Of a stretch of 64,000 nt of DNA, positions 25,443 through 34,492 are shown one piece after another. Every line of letters begins with the position of its first letter. The first letter of the stretch is position 1. A program made the translations under genes and the position numbers. Below the pieces are notes generated by a model. It saw nothing but the letters and a program-made list of their open reading frames with translations, made no database searches and was not told the DNA's origin. Source of the DNA: Kribbella antiqua (GTDB lineage Bacteria; Actinomycetota; Actinomycetes; Propionibacteriales; Kribbellaceae); NCBI RefSeq assembly GCF_004345665.1, contig NZ_SLWR01000015.1:105535-169534 (forward strand), given 5' to 3'.

Positions 25443-26063
25443 TCACGACTTCCTGCTCACCTTCACCAAGTGACCGAAGGCAACTGATCTGTCCGGAGAG
25501 CGGAACAAGTCCTGGCAAGTGGTCAGGGTGATGATCGACTGGGCCGGGGTTTCGTCCGGTTTGCCGGGGACGGGTTCGAGGACCCAGTTGTCGGTTGGCT
25601 TGACGGTCAGGTCGCGCGGGGAGCCGTCGAGCTCGTAGGTGTAGACGGCGTCGGCGGTCTCGACGATCGCCTCGTCGCCCTTGCGCAGCTCGAGGAGTCT
25701 GCGGAACGGCGAGCCGTGGGTGACGCGGTGCCCGGCGATCGCGAAGTTCCCCGGCTGGCCTGGCAGCTGCGTCCGCGGGTAGTGCCCGATGCCGCGGGCG
25801 AGATCGTCCTTGCCGATCCCTTCCACGACCGGCTTCTCCCAGTCCTTGCCGAACCTGGGGATCCGCAGCAGCACGATCGGATCACCCGTTGCAGGTTTCG
25901 AAACGGCCGGCGTCTTCCACTGCGCGCGCAGGGAGTTCTGCGCCTCGCCCATCTTCTGGTTCGAGGTGACGCCCGTCCCGAAGTACTGCCAGCCGACCCA
26001 CCCGAGCAGGCCGATTCCAGCCACCAGCAAGACGACGCCCAGTCCCCGTACCACTCCCCGCAT
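25443..26063 (-). CDS. Class E-type sortase
   Basis: Transpeptidase that anchors surface proteins to peptidoglycan. 206 residues from ATG 26063: an N-terminal signal anchor (VVLLVAGIGLLGWVGWQYF), a linker, then the sortase barrel with His112 (FAIAGHRVTHG), Cys183 (IITLTTCQDLF) and Arg192 (SPDRSVAFG), the full catalytic triad. Class E enzymes recognise LAXTG-type signals; no such substrate is in the window. Divergent from tdh across 108 bp. Confidence 0.88.
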   Translation of the reverse strand: MRGVVRGLGVVLLVAGIGLLGWVGWQYFGTGVTSNQKMGEAQNSLRAQWKTPAVSKPATGDPIVLLRIPRFGKDWEKPVVEGIGKDDLARGIGHYPRTQLPGQPGNFAIAGHRVTHGSPFRRLLELRKGDEAIVETADAVYTYELDGSPRDLTVKPTDNWVLEPVPGKPDETPAQSIITLTTCQDLFRSPDRSVAFGHLVKVSRKS

Positions 26064-26171
26064 GGCGACAAGTATGCAGGCGATCTGTAAAGCCTTTGCA
26101 CGACGTGTCGATGGACGCCGGTGGTTGCCCGGGACGACGATGTGGACGATCGTCAAAGGTGGAGGTGCGCG

Positions 26172-27220
<1,049 letters not shown>

Positions 27221-27221
<1 letters not shown>

Positions 27222-28402
27222 TGTTCGGGCGGATGCGGGACGACCTGACGGCGACCATCGGCGAGATCCGGGACGGCGGGCTGTACAAGTCCGAGCGGGT
27301 GATCACCTCACCGCAGCAAGCGTCGATTTCCGTTGCTAGTGGCAAAGAAGTTCTGAACTTCTGCGCGAACAACTACCTCGGCCTGGCCGACCACCCTGAA
27401 GTGATCGCCGCGGCTCGGGAGGCGTTGGACCAGTGGGGTTTCGGGATGGCGTCCGTACGTTTCATCTGCGGCACGCAACAGATCCACAAGGACCTGGAAG
27501 GTGCCCTGAGCAACTTCCTGGGCAGTGAGGACACCATCCTCTACAGCTCCTGCTTCGACGCGAACGGCGGCCTGTTCGAGACCCTCCTCGGCGCCGAGGA
27601 CGCGGTCATCTCCGACGAGCTCAACCACGCCAGCATCATCGACGGCATCCGCCTGTCGAAGGCCAAGCGCTACCGCTACAAGAACCGGGACATGGGCGAC
27701 CTCGAGGCCCAACTCAAGGACGCCGCCGATGCCCGCTACCGGCTGATCGCCACCGACGGCGTCTTCTCGATGGACGGGTACGTCGCGCCGCTGGACGAGA
27801 TCTGCGACCTGGCCGACCGGTACGACGCCCTGGTCATGGTGGACGACTCGCATGCGGTCGGCTTCGTCGGCCCGGACGGCGCCGGTACGCCGTCGCTGTT
27901 CGGCGTGAAGGACCGCGTCGACGTACTCACGGGCACGCTCGGCAAGGCACTTGGCGGGGCATCCGGCGGTTACGTCTCGGGGCGGCGCGAAATCGTCGAG
28001 TTGCTGCGGCAGCGCTCCCGTCCGTACCTGTTCTCCAACTCCCTCGCGCCGTCGGTCACCGCCGCGTCGCTGAAGGCCCTCGAACTCATCGGCGGCTCCA
28101 GTGACCTACGCGACAAGCTCACCGCCAACACCAAGCTGTTCCGCTCGAAGATGGCCGAGGCCGGCTTCGACGTACTCCCGGGCGATCACCCGATCTCCCC
28201 GGTGATGATCGGCGACGCCGCCGAAGCCGGCCGCCTGGCCGACAAACTCCTCGAACTCGGCGTCTACGTGATCGGCTTCTCCTACCCCGTCGTCCCCCAC
28301 GGCAAGGCCCGCATCCGCGTCCAACTCTCAGCAGCCCACTCCACCGAAGACGTCGAGCGAGCCATAGCCGCCTTCATCGAGGCCCGCGCCGCCCTCACCT
28401 GA
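27221..28402 (+). CDS. kbl: Glycine C-acetyltransferase (2-amino-3-ketobutyrate CoA ligase)
   Basis: PLP enzyme that cleaves 2-amino-3-oxobutyrate with CoA to glycine and acetyl-CoA, completing threonine degradation. 393 residues. Alpha-oxoamine synthase landmarks: FCANNYLGLADHPEV, SVRFICGTQQIHKDLE, SDELNHASIIDG, MVDDSHAVGF and the PLP-lysine motif GTLGKALGGASGGY. Ribosome binding site GGAGG lies inside the end of tdh. Two-gene tdh-kbl operon. Confidence 0.96.
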
Positions 28403-28445
28403 CCCTGCCCTAGGGTGATCCGGTTCGTCCGGGTGAGGGAGGGCC

Positions 28446-29003
28446 ATGCGTCGGGTGCTGGTTGTTGCTGCGGTTGCGGGTTTGTGGGCAGTCGCGGGAT
28501 GTGGTGGGGGTGGTGGCGAGGCGCCGGTTGCGGCGAGTCCGAGTTCCTCCGCCGGGCCGACCGCGAAGCCCAGTGTTGTGCGTAGTGCTCCGGTCGTCAC
28601 CACGACGCCTGCGCGGCTGAGTGTGGCTGCCGCCGGCAAGAGGTATCTGGCGGTGACACGGCCGTACAACGTGGCGCTGGAGCGGTTCGAGAAGGCAGCC
28701 AACAGCGGCGCGTCGGTGTCAACGCTGCAGGCACAGGCTCGAGCGGTGGCCGCCGCGAACCTGACTGAGTCGCGGCAACTGCTCCTGATCGCCTGGCCGA
28801 CGAAGGTCAACAAGCAGATCCGAGCGCTGGCAAAAGCCGATGCCGCGGCTCGCCCACACTGGTTGCAGGTCGCCGCGGCCGACAGCCTCTCGGACATGGC
28901 GCGGCACGTGAAGCTTGCCTCGGCCGAGAGCGGCAAGGCCCCGGCCGCCGAAATCCGCCGCCTCCTGGGCCTCCCGAAGTACGACGAGAAGGACTACAGC
29001 TGA
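28446..29003 (+). CDS. Hypothetical lipoprotein
   Basis: 185 residues with a lipoprotein signal (MRRVLVVAAVAGLWAVAGC, lipobox AVAGC), a Gly run, a Ser/Pro/Thr linker and a helical domain (KRYLAVTRPYNVALERFEKAANSG; ADSLSDMARHVKLASAESGKAPAAEIRRLLG). Family not recognised; such domains occur in actinobacterial cell-surface proteins. GAGGGAGGG precedes the ATG, and TAGGGT at about 28410 could be its -10 box. Stands alone. Confidence 0.72.
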   Translation: MRRVLVVAAVAGLWAVAGCGGGGGEAPVAASPSSSAGPTAKPSVVRSAPVVTTTPARLSVAAAGKRYLAVTRPYNVALERFEKAANSGASVSTLQAQARAVAAANLTESRQLLLIAWPTKVNKQIRALAKADAAARPHWLQVAAADSLSDMARHVKLASAESGKAPAAEIRRLLGLPKYDEKDYS

Positions 29004-29010
29004 GTCGGAG

Positions 29011-29032
29011 GTGGTGCCATGCGTGGCACCAC
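29011..29032. promoter_or_regulatory. Palindromic operator of the vapBC locus
   Basis: GTGGTGCCA (29011-29019) and TGGCACCAC (29024-29032) are a perfect 9-bp inverted repeat with a 4-base centre, lying over the -35 region of the antitoxin promoter. This is the layout of VapBC autorepression. Confidence 0.65.
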
Positions 29033-29038
29033 TTGCGG

Positions 29039-29044
29039 TACCAT
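29039..29044 (+). promoter_or_regulatory. -10 hexamer of a probable leaderless vapBC transcript
   Basis: TACCAT is followed by six bases (GGCTGC) and then the GTG at 29051. No ribosome binding site is visible, so initiation at the start codon is likely. Confidence 0.45.
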
Positions 29045-29050
29045 GGCTGC

Positions 29051-29326
29051 GTGGCGATGAATCTGCGGCTTCCTCCTGAGATCGCCTCGGCGCTCCAGGC
29101 TGAAGCTGACCGCACCGGCCGGTCTCAGCAGGAGATCGTGCGCGAAGCCATCGGCCGCCATCTCCACCTCACCGAGGACGAGACTCAGACGAGCGACCGG
29201 GAACGGGCAAGAGCCGCGCGAACAGTGCAGCCGGCTCGCGTGGCGTACCGCAAGGTGACGCCGAGGCTTCGCCTGCCCAAGGGGACCACTAGCCTCGAAC
29301 TGCTCGATCGAGACGACCGTTTCTGA
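29051..29326 (+). CDS. VapB-like ribbon-helix-helix antitoxin
   Basis: 91 residues from GTG 29051 (ATG 29057 is the alternative). The N-terminus MNLRLPPEIASALQAEADRT followed by GRSQQEIVREAIGRHL is a CopG/RHH fold: one beta strand and two helices that dimerise and bind DNA. The flexible Arg-rich C-terminus (RVAYRKVTPRLRLPKG) should wrap around and inhibit the PIN toxin. Its stop overlaps the toxin ATG by one base. Autoregulation through the palindrome at 29011-29032 is expected. Confidence 0.8.
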   Translation: MAMNLRLPPEIASALQAEADRTGRSQQEIVREAIGRHLHLTEDETQTSDRERARAARTVQPARVAYRKVTPRLRLPKGTTSLELLDRDDRF

Positions 29327-29736
29327 TGCGGCTGTACGTCGACAGCAGCGCCCTGATCAAGCGAGTGATCGTCGAGGAGGAATCCGCCGAGCTGGTGGAT
29401 TTCCTCGATGTGCACTATCAGCAGGGTGATCTGCTCGCATCGTCTTCACTGGCCTTGGTCGAGGTCTCCCGCGCTGTCCTTGCGCGGGTGAAGTCGCCGG
29501 CCGGCGCCGGCGACTTGATCGACGGCGCGATGTCCGGCGTCGACGAGCGTCCGATGACCGCGGAGGTGGTCAGTGTCGCCCGCCGGATCGAACCGCTGAT
29601 ACTGCGCAGCCTCGATGCGCTCCACCTCGCGACTGCGGTGCTGATCGACGCCGATCTTGTCGTCACGTACGACGATCGGCTGGCGGACGCGTGCCGCCGC
29701 AACTCTCTCGCCGTCGAGTCGCCTGGTCGCAACTGA
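29326..29736 (+). CDS. vapC: VapC-like PIN-domain toxin
   Basis: Ribonuclease toxin of a type II system. 136 residues with the PIN acidic residues in order: Asp6 (LYVDSSAL), Glu46 (LALVEVSRAV), Asp97 (RSLDALHLATA) and Asp116/117 (VTYDDRLADACR). All are intact, so it should be active. VapC toxins cut tRNA or the rRNA sarcin-ricin loop; the target here is unknown. Translationally coupled to the antitoxin. Confidence 0.88.
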   Translation: MRLYVDSSALIKRVIVEEESAELVDFLDVHYQQGDLLASSSLALVEVSRAVLARVKSPAGAGDLIDGAMSGVDERPMTAEVVSVARRIEPLILRSLDALHLATAVLIDADLVVTYDDRLADACRRNSLAVESPGRN

Positions 29737-29768
29737 CATTTGTCGGCGCCGCCGGGCAGGATGCGGGT

Positions 29769-30854
29769 ATGGCGAAGCTGAGTGCACAGGCGGTCAATCG
29801 GGCGACGTTGGCTCGGCAGATGTTGCTTGGGCGGGCGGAGGTGTCGGCGGTTGAGGGGGTCGCCAGGCTGGTGGGGATGCAGGGGCAGGAGCCTAAGCAT
29901 CCGTACGTCGGGTTGTGGTCGCGAGTCGACGGGTTCGAGGAGGGGCAACTCGATCAGGCGGTTCAGGATCGCGAAGTGGTGCGGGCGACGTTGTTTCGCG
30001 GGACCTTGCATCTGGTGACCGCCGACGACTATCTGCGCTTCCGCAGCACCCTGGCTCCGGTGCTGGAGGCGGGGCTGAAGGTGCTTGGGGATCGGGGTGA
30101 GGGGCTTGAGCCGGCAAAGGTGATCAAGGCTGCCCGGGCGCTGCTGAAGAAGGAGCCGTTGACGTTCACCGAGGTGCGGAACGCGTTGCAGGAGAAGTTC
30201 CCGGGGGTGAACGAGCGGGCGCTCGGGTTCTGCACCCGGATGATGGTGCCATTGGTGATCTACCCGACCGACGCGCGTTGGTCCTGGCCCGCGAACGCGC
30301 GGTTCACCCCGGCCGAGGACTGGCTCGGCTCCCCCGTCGAACAGAACGCCGTACCGGGGGAGCTGGTCGTGCGGTATCTGGAGGCGTTCGGGCCGGCGAC
30401 ACCGGCTGACTTCCAGACATGGTCCGGGCTGCAGAAGGCGAAGCCGTTGTTCGACGAACTGGAGCTGGAGCAGTTCACCGACGACAGCGGGAAGACCCTG
30501 TACGACGTACCGGATGCACCGCGGCCTGACCCGGACACCCCCGCGCCCGTGCGGTTCCTGCCGGAGTTCGACAACCTGCTGCTCGCGCACGCGAAACGCG
30601 AGCGGATCATCGCCGATGAGCACAAGCCCGCCGTGTACACGAAGAATCTCCGGGTCAAGGCGACCTACACCGTCGACGGCCTGGTCGCCGGTCTGTGGAC
30701 AGCCGAGAAGAAGCGTGGTGTGGCAACTCTCACGCTGACTCCGTTCGGGCGTACGACGAAGAAGGTCGCGGCGGAGCTGGAGCGTGAAGGCGACGGGCTG
30801 CTGCGCTTTCTCGAGCCCGATGCCAAGGCCTATGAGGTGGTTACTGCCGGTTAA
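29769..30854 (+). CDS. Winged-helix DNA-binding domain protein (HTH_42/AlkZ-like)
   Basis: 361 residues of the family that includes AlkZ-type DNA glycosylases and other HTH_42 proteins. Typical stretches: LVGMQGQEPKHPYVGLWSRVDGFEEGQL, VRATLFRGTLHLVTADDYLRFR, EAFGPATPADFQTWSGL, VRFLPEFDNLLLAH and TYTVDGLVAGLW. The AlkZ catalytic Gln-x-Gln pair has a counterpart in MQGQEP near residue 38. DNA-repair glycosylase activity on crosslinks or alkylated bases is possible but unproven. CAGGAT lies exactly six bases before the ATG, again suggesting a leaderless start. Confidence 0.8.
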   Translation: MAKLSAQAVNRATLARQMLLGRAEVSAVEGVARLVGMQGQEPKHPYVGLWSRVDGFEEGQLDQAVQDREVVRATLFRGTLHLVTADDYLRFRSTLAPVLEAGLKVLGDRGEGLEPAKVIKAARALLKKEPLTFTEVRNALQEKFPGVNERALGFCTRMMVPLVIYPTDARWSWPANARFTPAEDWLGSPVEQNAVPGELVVRYLEAFGPATPADFQTWSGLQKAKPLFDELELEQFTDDSGKTLYDVPDAPRPDPDTPAPVRFLPEFDNLLLAHAKRERIIADEHKPAVYTKNLRVKATYTVDGLVAGLWTAEKKRGVATLTLTPFGRTTKKVAAELEREGDGLLRFLEPDAKAYEVVTAG

Positions 30855-30916
30855 TGAGGTTGTTGTCACACGTCAGATGACTGGGACAGAGCCCTCCGGC
30901 CCGGTGGAATGGACAA

Positions 30917-31741
30917 ATGAGCACAGTCCCCACCATCACTCTGGACAACGGCGTCGAGATCCCGCAGCTGGGCCTGGGGGTCTGGCAGATCGAGGACGAG
31001 ATCGTCAGCGACGTCGTCACGACCGCGTTCGAGGCCGGCTACCGGCACATCGACACCGCGGCCATCTACGGCAACGAATCCGGCGTCGGGCGGGCGATCG
31101 CCGCATCCGACCTGCCTCGCGACGAGCTGTTCGTCACCACCAAGCTGTGGAACAGCGACCAGGGCTACGACACCACCTTGAAGGCGTTCGACGCGAGCCT
31201 GGAGCGACTCGGTCTGGCGTACGTCGACCTGTACCTGATCCACTGGCAGTCGCTGCAGAAGGACAAGTACGTCGAGACGTGGAAGGCGTTCGAGCAGTTG
31301 TACGCCGACAAGCGGGTGCGCGCGATCGGCGTGTCGAACTTCCACGAGCCGGCGCTGCGGCGGCTGTTCGAGGAGACCGAACTCCGGCCGGCGGTGAACC
31401 AGATCGAGCTGCACCCGGCGCTCCCGCAGGACGAACTGCGCGCGTTCAACGCGGAGAACGACATCGTCACGCAGGCGTGGAGCCCGCTGGCTCAAGGCGA
31501 GCTCCTCGCGCAGCCGGCTTTGCGAACGATCGCGGACAAGCACGGCAAGACGCCGGCCCAGGTGGTCATCCGCTGGCACCTTCAGCTGGGCAACGTGGTG
31601 ATCCCGAAGTCGAAGACGCCGAGCCGGATCAAGGAGAACATCGAGGTGTTCGACTTCCAGCTCGACAACGACGACATGGCCACGATCGCCGACCTCGAAA
31701 CCGGCGTCCGCACCGGCGGCGACCCGGACGTCTTCGGCTGA
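30917..31741 (+). CDS. Aldo/keto reductase
   Basis: 274 residues of the bacterial AKR5 type (2,5-diketo-D-gluconate reductase-like), NADPH-dependent. The catalytic tetrad is visible: Asp and Tyr in YRHIDTAAIYGNE (residues 42-54), Lys in FVTTKLW, His in LYLIHW. The NADPH site is IPKSKTPSRIKEN. Physiological substrate unknown. It stands alone, convergent with a LysR gene across a 180-bp gap that is dominated by the large palindrome. Confidence 0.92.
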   Translation: MSTVPTITLDNGVEIPQLGLGVWQIEDEIVSDVVTTAFEAGYRHIDTAAIYGNESGVGRAIAASDLPRDELFVTTKLWNSDQGYDTTLKAFDASLERLGLAYVDLYLIHWQSLQKDKYVETWKAFEQLYADKRVRAIGVSNFHEPALRRLFEETELRPAVNQIELHPALPQDELRAFNAENDIVTQAWSPLAQGELLAQPALRTIADKHGKTPAQVVIRWHLQLGNVVIPKSKTPSRIKENIEVFDFQLDNDDMATIADLETGVRTGGDPDVFG

Positions 31742-31801
31742 CCCACCCCATCCCACCCCGCCGCGACAACAGCCCTGGTCCACGTCCCGGCTCCACCCCG
31801 G

Positions 31802-31893
31802 CCCATTTGATGGGTTCACCCATCAGCTTGTGGGTTCGCCCATCGCATGGCGACGGGTAACCCACAACTTGATGGGTGAACCCATCAAATGGG
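31802..31893. repeat. Nested 92-nt palindrome, likely bidirectional terminator
   Basis: A 24-nt arm (31802-31825, beginning CCCATTTGATGGG) is perfectly complementary to 31870-31893. Inside, TTGTGGGTT and AACCCACAA add nine pairs after a 2x2 internal loop, and CCC-TCG with CGA-GGG closes on loop CATGG. Each outer arm is itself a palindrome (GATGGGTTCACCCATC). It lies between two convergent stops and so can terminate both, but it is much longer than needed. No second copy was found in the window. Confidence 0.7.
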
Positions 31894-31921
31894 GCCGTGC
31901 CGGGTGGGAGAGATATGGGGG

Positions 31922-32815
31922 CTACAGCAGGTCGAGGAAGCGGGCGAGGACTGGGGAGCGGTTGTCCGGGGACCAGGCTACGGAGAGTTGCCAAGGTGGT
32001 AGGTCGTCGGACAACTCGCGGTAGACGACCGCATCCGGGTTCGACGGCGGGGTCGGGCCGATGAGCAGTGAGACCCCGAGCCCCGCCGCCACCAGCGACA
32101 CGATCGTCTGTACGTCGGCCGCCTCCTGCTCGATCCGCGGCGTGAACCCGGCCGCGCGGCAGTAGCCGACGATCGTGTCGTGTACGGCGGGTCCGCTCGA
32201 CCGCGTGTAGAACACGAACGGGTCCTCCGCGAGTTCCTCGAGCCTGATCCGCTTACGCCGTACCAGCCGATGCCGGGCCGGAAGCACAGCCAGCAGCGGG
32301 TCGTTCGACACCACGCGCGTCAGTAGGCCTGCCGTAGGACCAGCCGTGGTACGCGCGCCCTCAGGAGTCGCCGGCCGCATCAGACCGACGTCGATCCGGC
32401 CGTCGCGCAATGCCTCGGTCTGCCGGATGGTCGTCACGCTCTCCAGATCGAGCACCACCTCCGGATAGGCCTGCCGGAACGCACCCAGCAGCCGCGGCAG
32501 CACCTCGAAGGTCGCCGACTGGACGAAGCGCAACCGCAGGGTCCCGAGCTCTCCGCGCTGAGTCCGCTGCGCCGTACGAACAGCCTCATCCGATCGCCGC
32601 AACAGATCCTTCGCGTCGGCCAGGAAGGTCTCACCCGCCGCGGTCAGCACGAACCGGCGTCGTACCCGGGCGAAGAGCTCGACCCCGAGATCGTGTTCCA
32701 GAGCCGCGATCTGCCGGCTGAGCGACGGCTGGGTCAGATGCAGCCGTACGGCGGCGCGGCCGACGTTCATCTCCTCGGCCACCACCACGAACGACCTGAG
32801 CTGACGCAGTTCCAT
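31922..32815 (-). CDS. LysR-family regulator
   Basis: 297 residues: LysR winged helix at the N-terminus (LRQLRSFVVVAEEMNVGRAAVRLHLTQPSLSRQIAALEHDLGVELFAR) and a periplasmic-binding-like effector domain (LRLRFVQSATFEVLPRLLGAFRQAYPEV; GRIDVGLMRP; VSLVAAGLGVSLLIGP). The divergent 102 bp separate it from a small possible gene; a second LysR gene begins 360 bp away. Target and effector unknown; the AKR gene across the palindrome is one candidate. Confidence 0.92.
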   Translation of the reverse strand: MELRQLRSFVVVAEEMNVGRAAVRLHLTQPSLSRQIAALEHDLGVELFARVRRRFVLTAAGETFLADAKDLLRRSDEAVRTAQRTQRGELGTLRLRFVQSATFEVLPRLLGAFRQAYPEVVLDLESVTTIRQTEALRDGRIDVGLMRPATPEGARTTAGPTAGLLTRVVSNDPLLAVLPARHRLVRRKRIRLEELAEDPFVFYTRSSGPAVHDTIVGYCRAAGFTPRIEQEAADVQTIVSLVAAGLGVSLLIGPTPPSNPDAVVYRELSDDLPPWQLSVAWSPDNRSPVLARFLDLL

Positions 32816-32917
32816 ACCTCAGATCATGCACCAGACACATCAACTCTGCGAAGAACTTTCATTGGACGTATCAAGGTGCGAGTTCCTACCGTCGAAGAGT
32901 CGAAAGGAACCACCACC

Positions 32918-33217
32918 GTGACGTACATCCCGTTCTCCGTCATCAAAGCAGTCCACGAGCAGACCCACTCCGCTCTCCCGAACGCCCCGGTCGTCCCACC
33001 CGTGCCGCGGCGACCACGCCGCCACCCGCTGCGCGCGGTACGCGGCCTGCTTCGCCGGCAGCCCGCGCCGGAAGCTCCCTTTGCGGAAACAAATGAGCGC
33101 CTGGCGGCTACTTCTTTCCGCAAAGCGCTCCCGGACGGGGAGGCCGCGGCTGGGTTGTGCGAGGGTGAGGTTCGTGATCGAGGTTCGAAGGTTGCGGGTG
33201 CTGCGCGCGCTTGCTGA
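32918..33217 (+). CDS. Possible small basic protein
   Basis: A 99-codon frame from GTG 32918 behind AAAGGAACC, 102 bp from the divergent lysR start. The first 35 residues (MTYIPFSVIKAVHEQTHSAL then a Pro/Arg stretch) look plausible, the rest is compositionally biased and it overlaps the next lysR gene by 44 bp. It contains an 11-bp inverted repeat. No family recognised. It may be a short peptide, or the region may be non-coding leader DNA. Confidence 0.3.
   Translation: MTYIPFSVIKAVHEQTHSALPNAPVVPPVPRRPRRHPLRAVRGLLRRQPAPEAPFAETNERLAATSFRKALPDGEAAAGLCEGEVRDRGSKVAGAARAC
33079..33125. promoter_or_regulatory. 11-bp inverted repeat upstream of the second lysR gene
   Basis: CTTTGCGGAAA (33079-33089) and TTTCCGCAAAG (33115-33125) match exactly, 25 bp apart. 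The distance to the lysR start (49 bp) suits two LysR half-sites or a terminator of the small gene. Confidence 0.4.
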
Positions 33218-34073
33218 TCACGGCACCGTGACCGCGGCCGCCGAGGTGCTGCACCTGACGCCCTCGGCGGTTTCGCAACAACTGGCGGCGCTGGAGTCCG
33301 AGGTCGGTCAGGAACTGCTCGAGCGCCGCGGCCGCCGGGTCGCGATCACCTCGGCCGGCCGTCTCCTGCTCGCCCACACCGACGCGATCCTGACCGAGGT
33401 CGAACGCGCCGAACAAGCCATGCGCCTGCACGCGAACGGCACCACCGGCGAGGTCCGCGTCACCGCCTTCGCCACCGCGATCAGCCTGCTCGTCGCACCC
33501 GCTCTGGCCCGCCTCCGCGAGACGAACCCCGGCCTCAGCCTGGTCATCCGTGACGCCGAAGGGCACCAAGGCATCACCCAGCTCCTCGACGGCGACGCGG
33601 ACCTCGCCATCGCCGTCGAGCACCGCGGCTCACCCCGCCCGGACGACCAACGCCTGCGCCAGATCCCCTTGTACGCCGAGCCATTCGTCGCCGTACTGCC
33701 ACCGACACACCCGGCTGCCGCGGCAAGCACGATCGAGCTGCCCATGCTCGCGGCCGACGACTGGGTGATGCCGTCCCCCGGCAACCCGATCCGCGATGTC
33801 GTCCTGCTCGCCTGTGAACAGGCCTGCTTCCAGCCCCGTGTCGTCCATCAGTCCGACGACTTCCGCGCCGTCGCCGCACTGGTCGCCGCCGGCGCCGGCG
33901 TCTCGCTCGTCCCGCGTCTCGCCGTACCGTCGCCGACGCTCGCCCTCATCCGCCCGCTCCCCGAACCAGCGCCGACCAGACGTGTGTACGCCGCCGTCCG
34001 CCCAAGCCGCGCCGACCACCCGCTGGTCACCGCGACTCTCGCCGTACTGACCGAGGTCGCCGAGAAGCTCTAG
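33174..34073 (+). CDS. LysR-family regulator
   Basis: 299 residues from GTG 33174, preceded by GAGGGTGAGG. Winged helix at LRVLRALADHGTVTAAAEVLHLTPSAVSQQLAALESEVGQELLERRGRR; effector domain with GEVRVTAFATAISLLVAPALARLRE, DADLAIAVEH and VAALVAAGAGVSLVPRLAV. This subgroup often controls amino-acid exporters (LysE/ArgO-like), but none is adjacent. Its stop overlaps, on the other strand, the stop of a decayed gene. Confidence 0.9.
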   Translation: MIEVRRLRVLRALADHGTVTAAAEVLHLTPSAVSQQLAALESEVGQELLERRGRRVAITSAGRLLLAHTDAILTEVERAEQAMRLHANGTTGEVRVTAFATAISLLVAPALARLRETNPGLSLVIRDAEGHQGITQLLDGDADLAIAVEHRGSPRPDDQRLRQIPLYAEPFVAVLPPTHPAAAASTIELPMLAADDWVMPSPGNPIRDVVLLACEQACFQPRVVHQSDDFRAVAALVAAGAGVSLVPRLAVPSPTLALIRPLPEPAPTRRVYAAVRPSRADHPLVTATLAVLTEVAEKL

Positions 34074-34305
34074 CGCAGGCGGGCGGCCGCCGTGCGCGTG
34101 AGGGTTTCGAAGTGAGTGACCGCGATGCCTTTGCCCATTTCGCGGAATCTGTTCGTACGCCGCCTTGGCCGCGCGGGTGTCGTCGTACCGGGTCAGCCAT
34201 TGGGTGCCAGAGGCATCCCGACTGGTTGCCACAGGCCACCAAGCTCCACCCCACCACAACCACCCCAGCCACCACGGTCACCCGCCGCAGTCCCCGTCCG
34301 TTCAC
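34070..34305 (-). pseudogene. Remnant of a small exported protein gene, split over three frames
   Basis: On the minus strand, frame one gives a lipoprotein-like start from GTG 34305 (RRVTVVAGVVVVGWSLVACG). Frame two then gives ATSRDASGTQWLTRYDD and TRAAKAAYEQ, and frame three FREMGKGIAVTHFETLTR then TAAARLR and a TAG at 34070-34072. An extra A near 34148 explains the second change. The pieces read as protein only when joined. The rest of 34074-34492 holds nothing further beyond the promoter of the next gene. Confidence 0.4.
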
Positions 34306-34492
34306 GGCCCCAGCCTTCTCGTTCGATGTTGTTCTCAGGACGCCACCGAGCCCGAGTTGGTTCAGAGCCCCGGGTGGTCCGGACAGCACCAATTGCAGGT
34401 TGATGCAAAAGGGTGACGAAACGAGCCTGATAAGCCTTCTAGACCAGTATGCTCACCGTCCGTGTTCGGAACGACGAGAAAGGTGGATTGAG

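Noticed and set aside
30905..30916. TGGAAT six bases before the aldo/keto reductase ATG as another leaderless promoter
   Set aside because: The second base of the hexamer is G, and A there is nearly invariant in -10 boxes.
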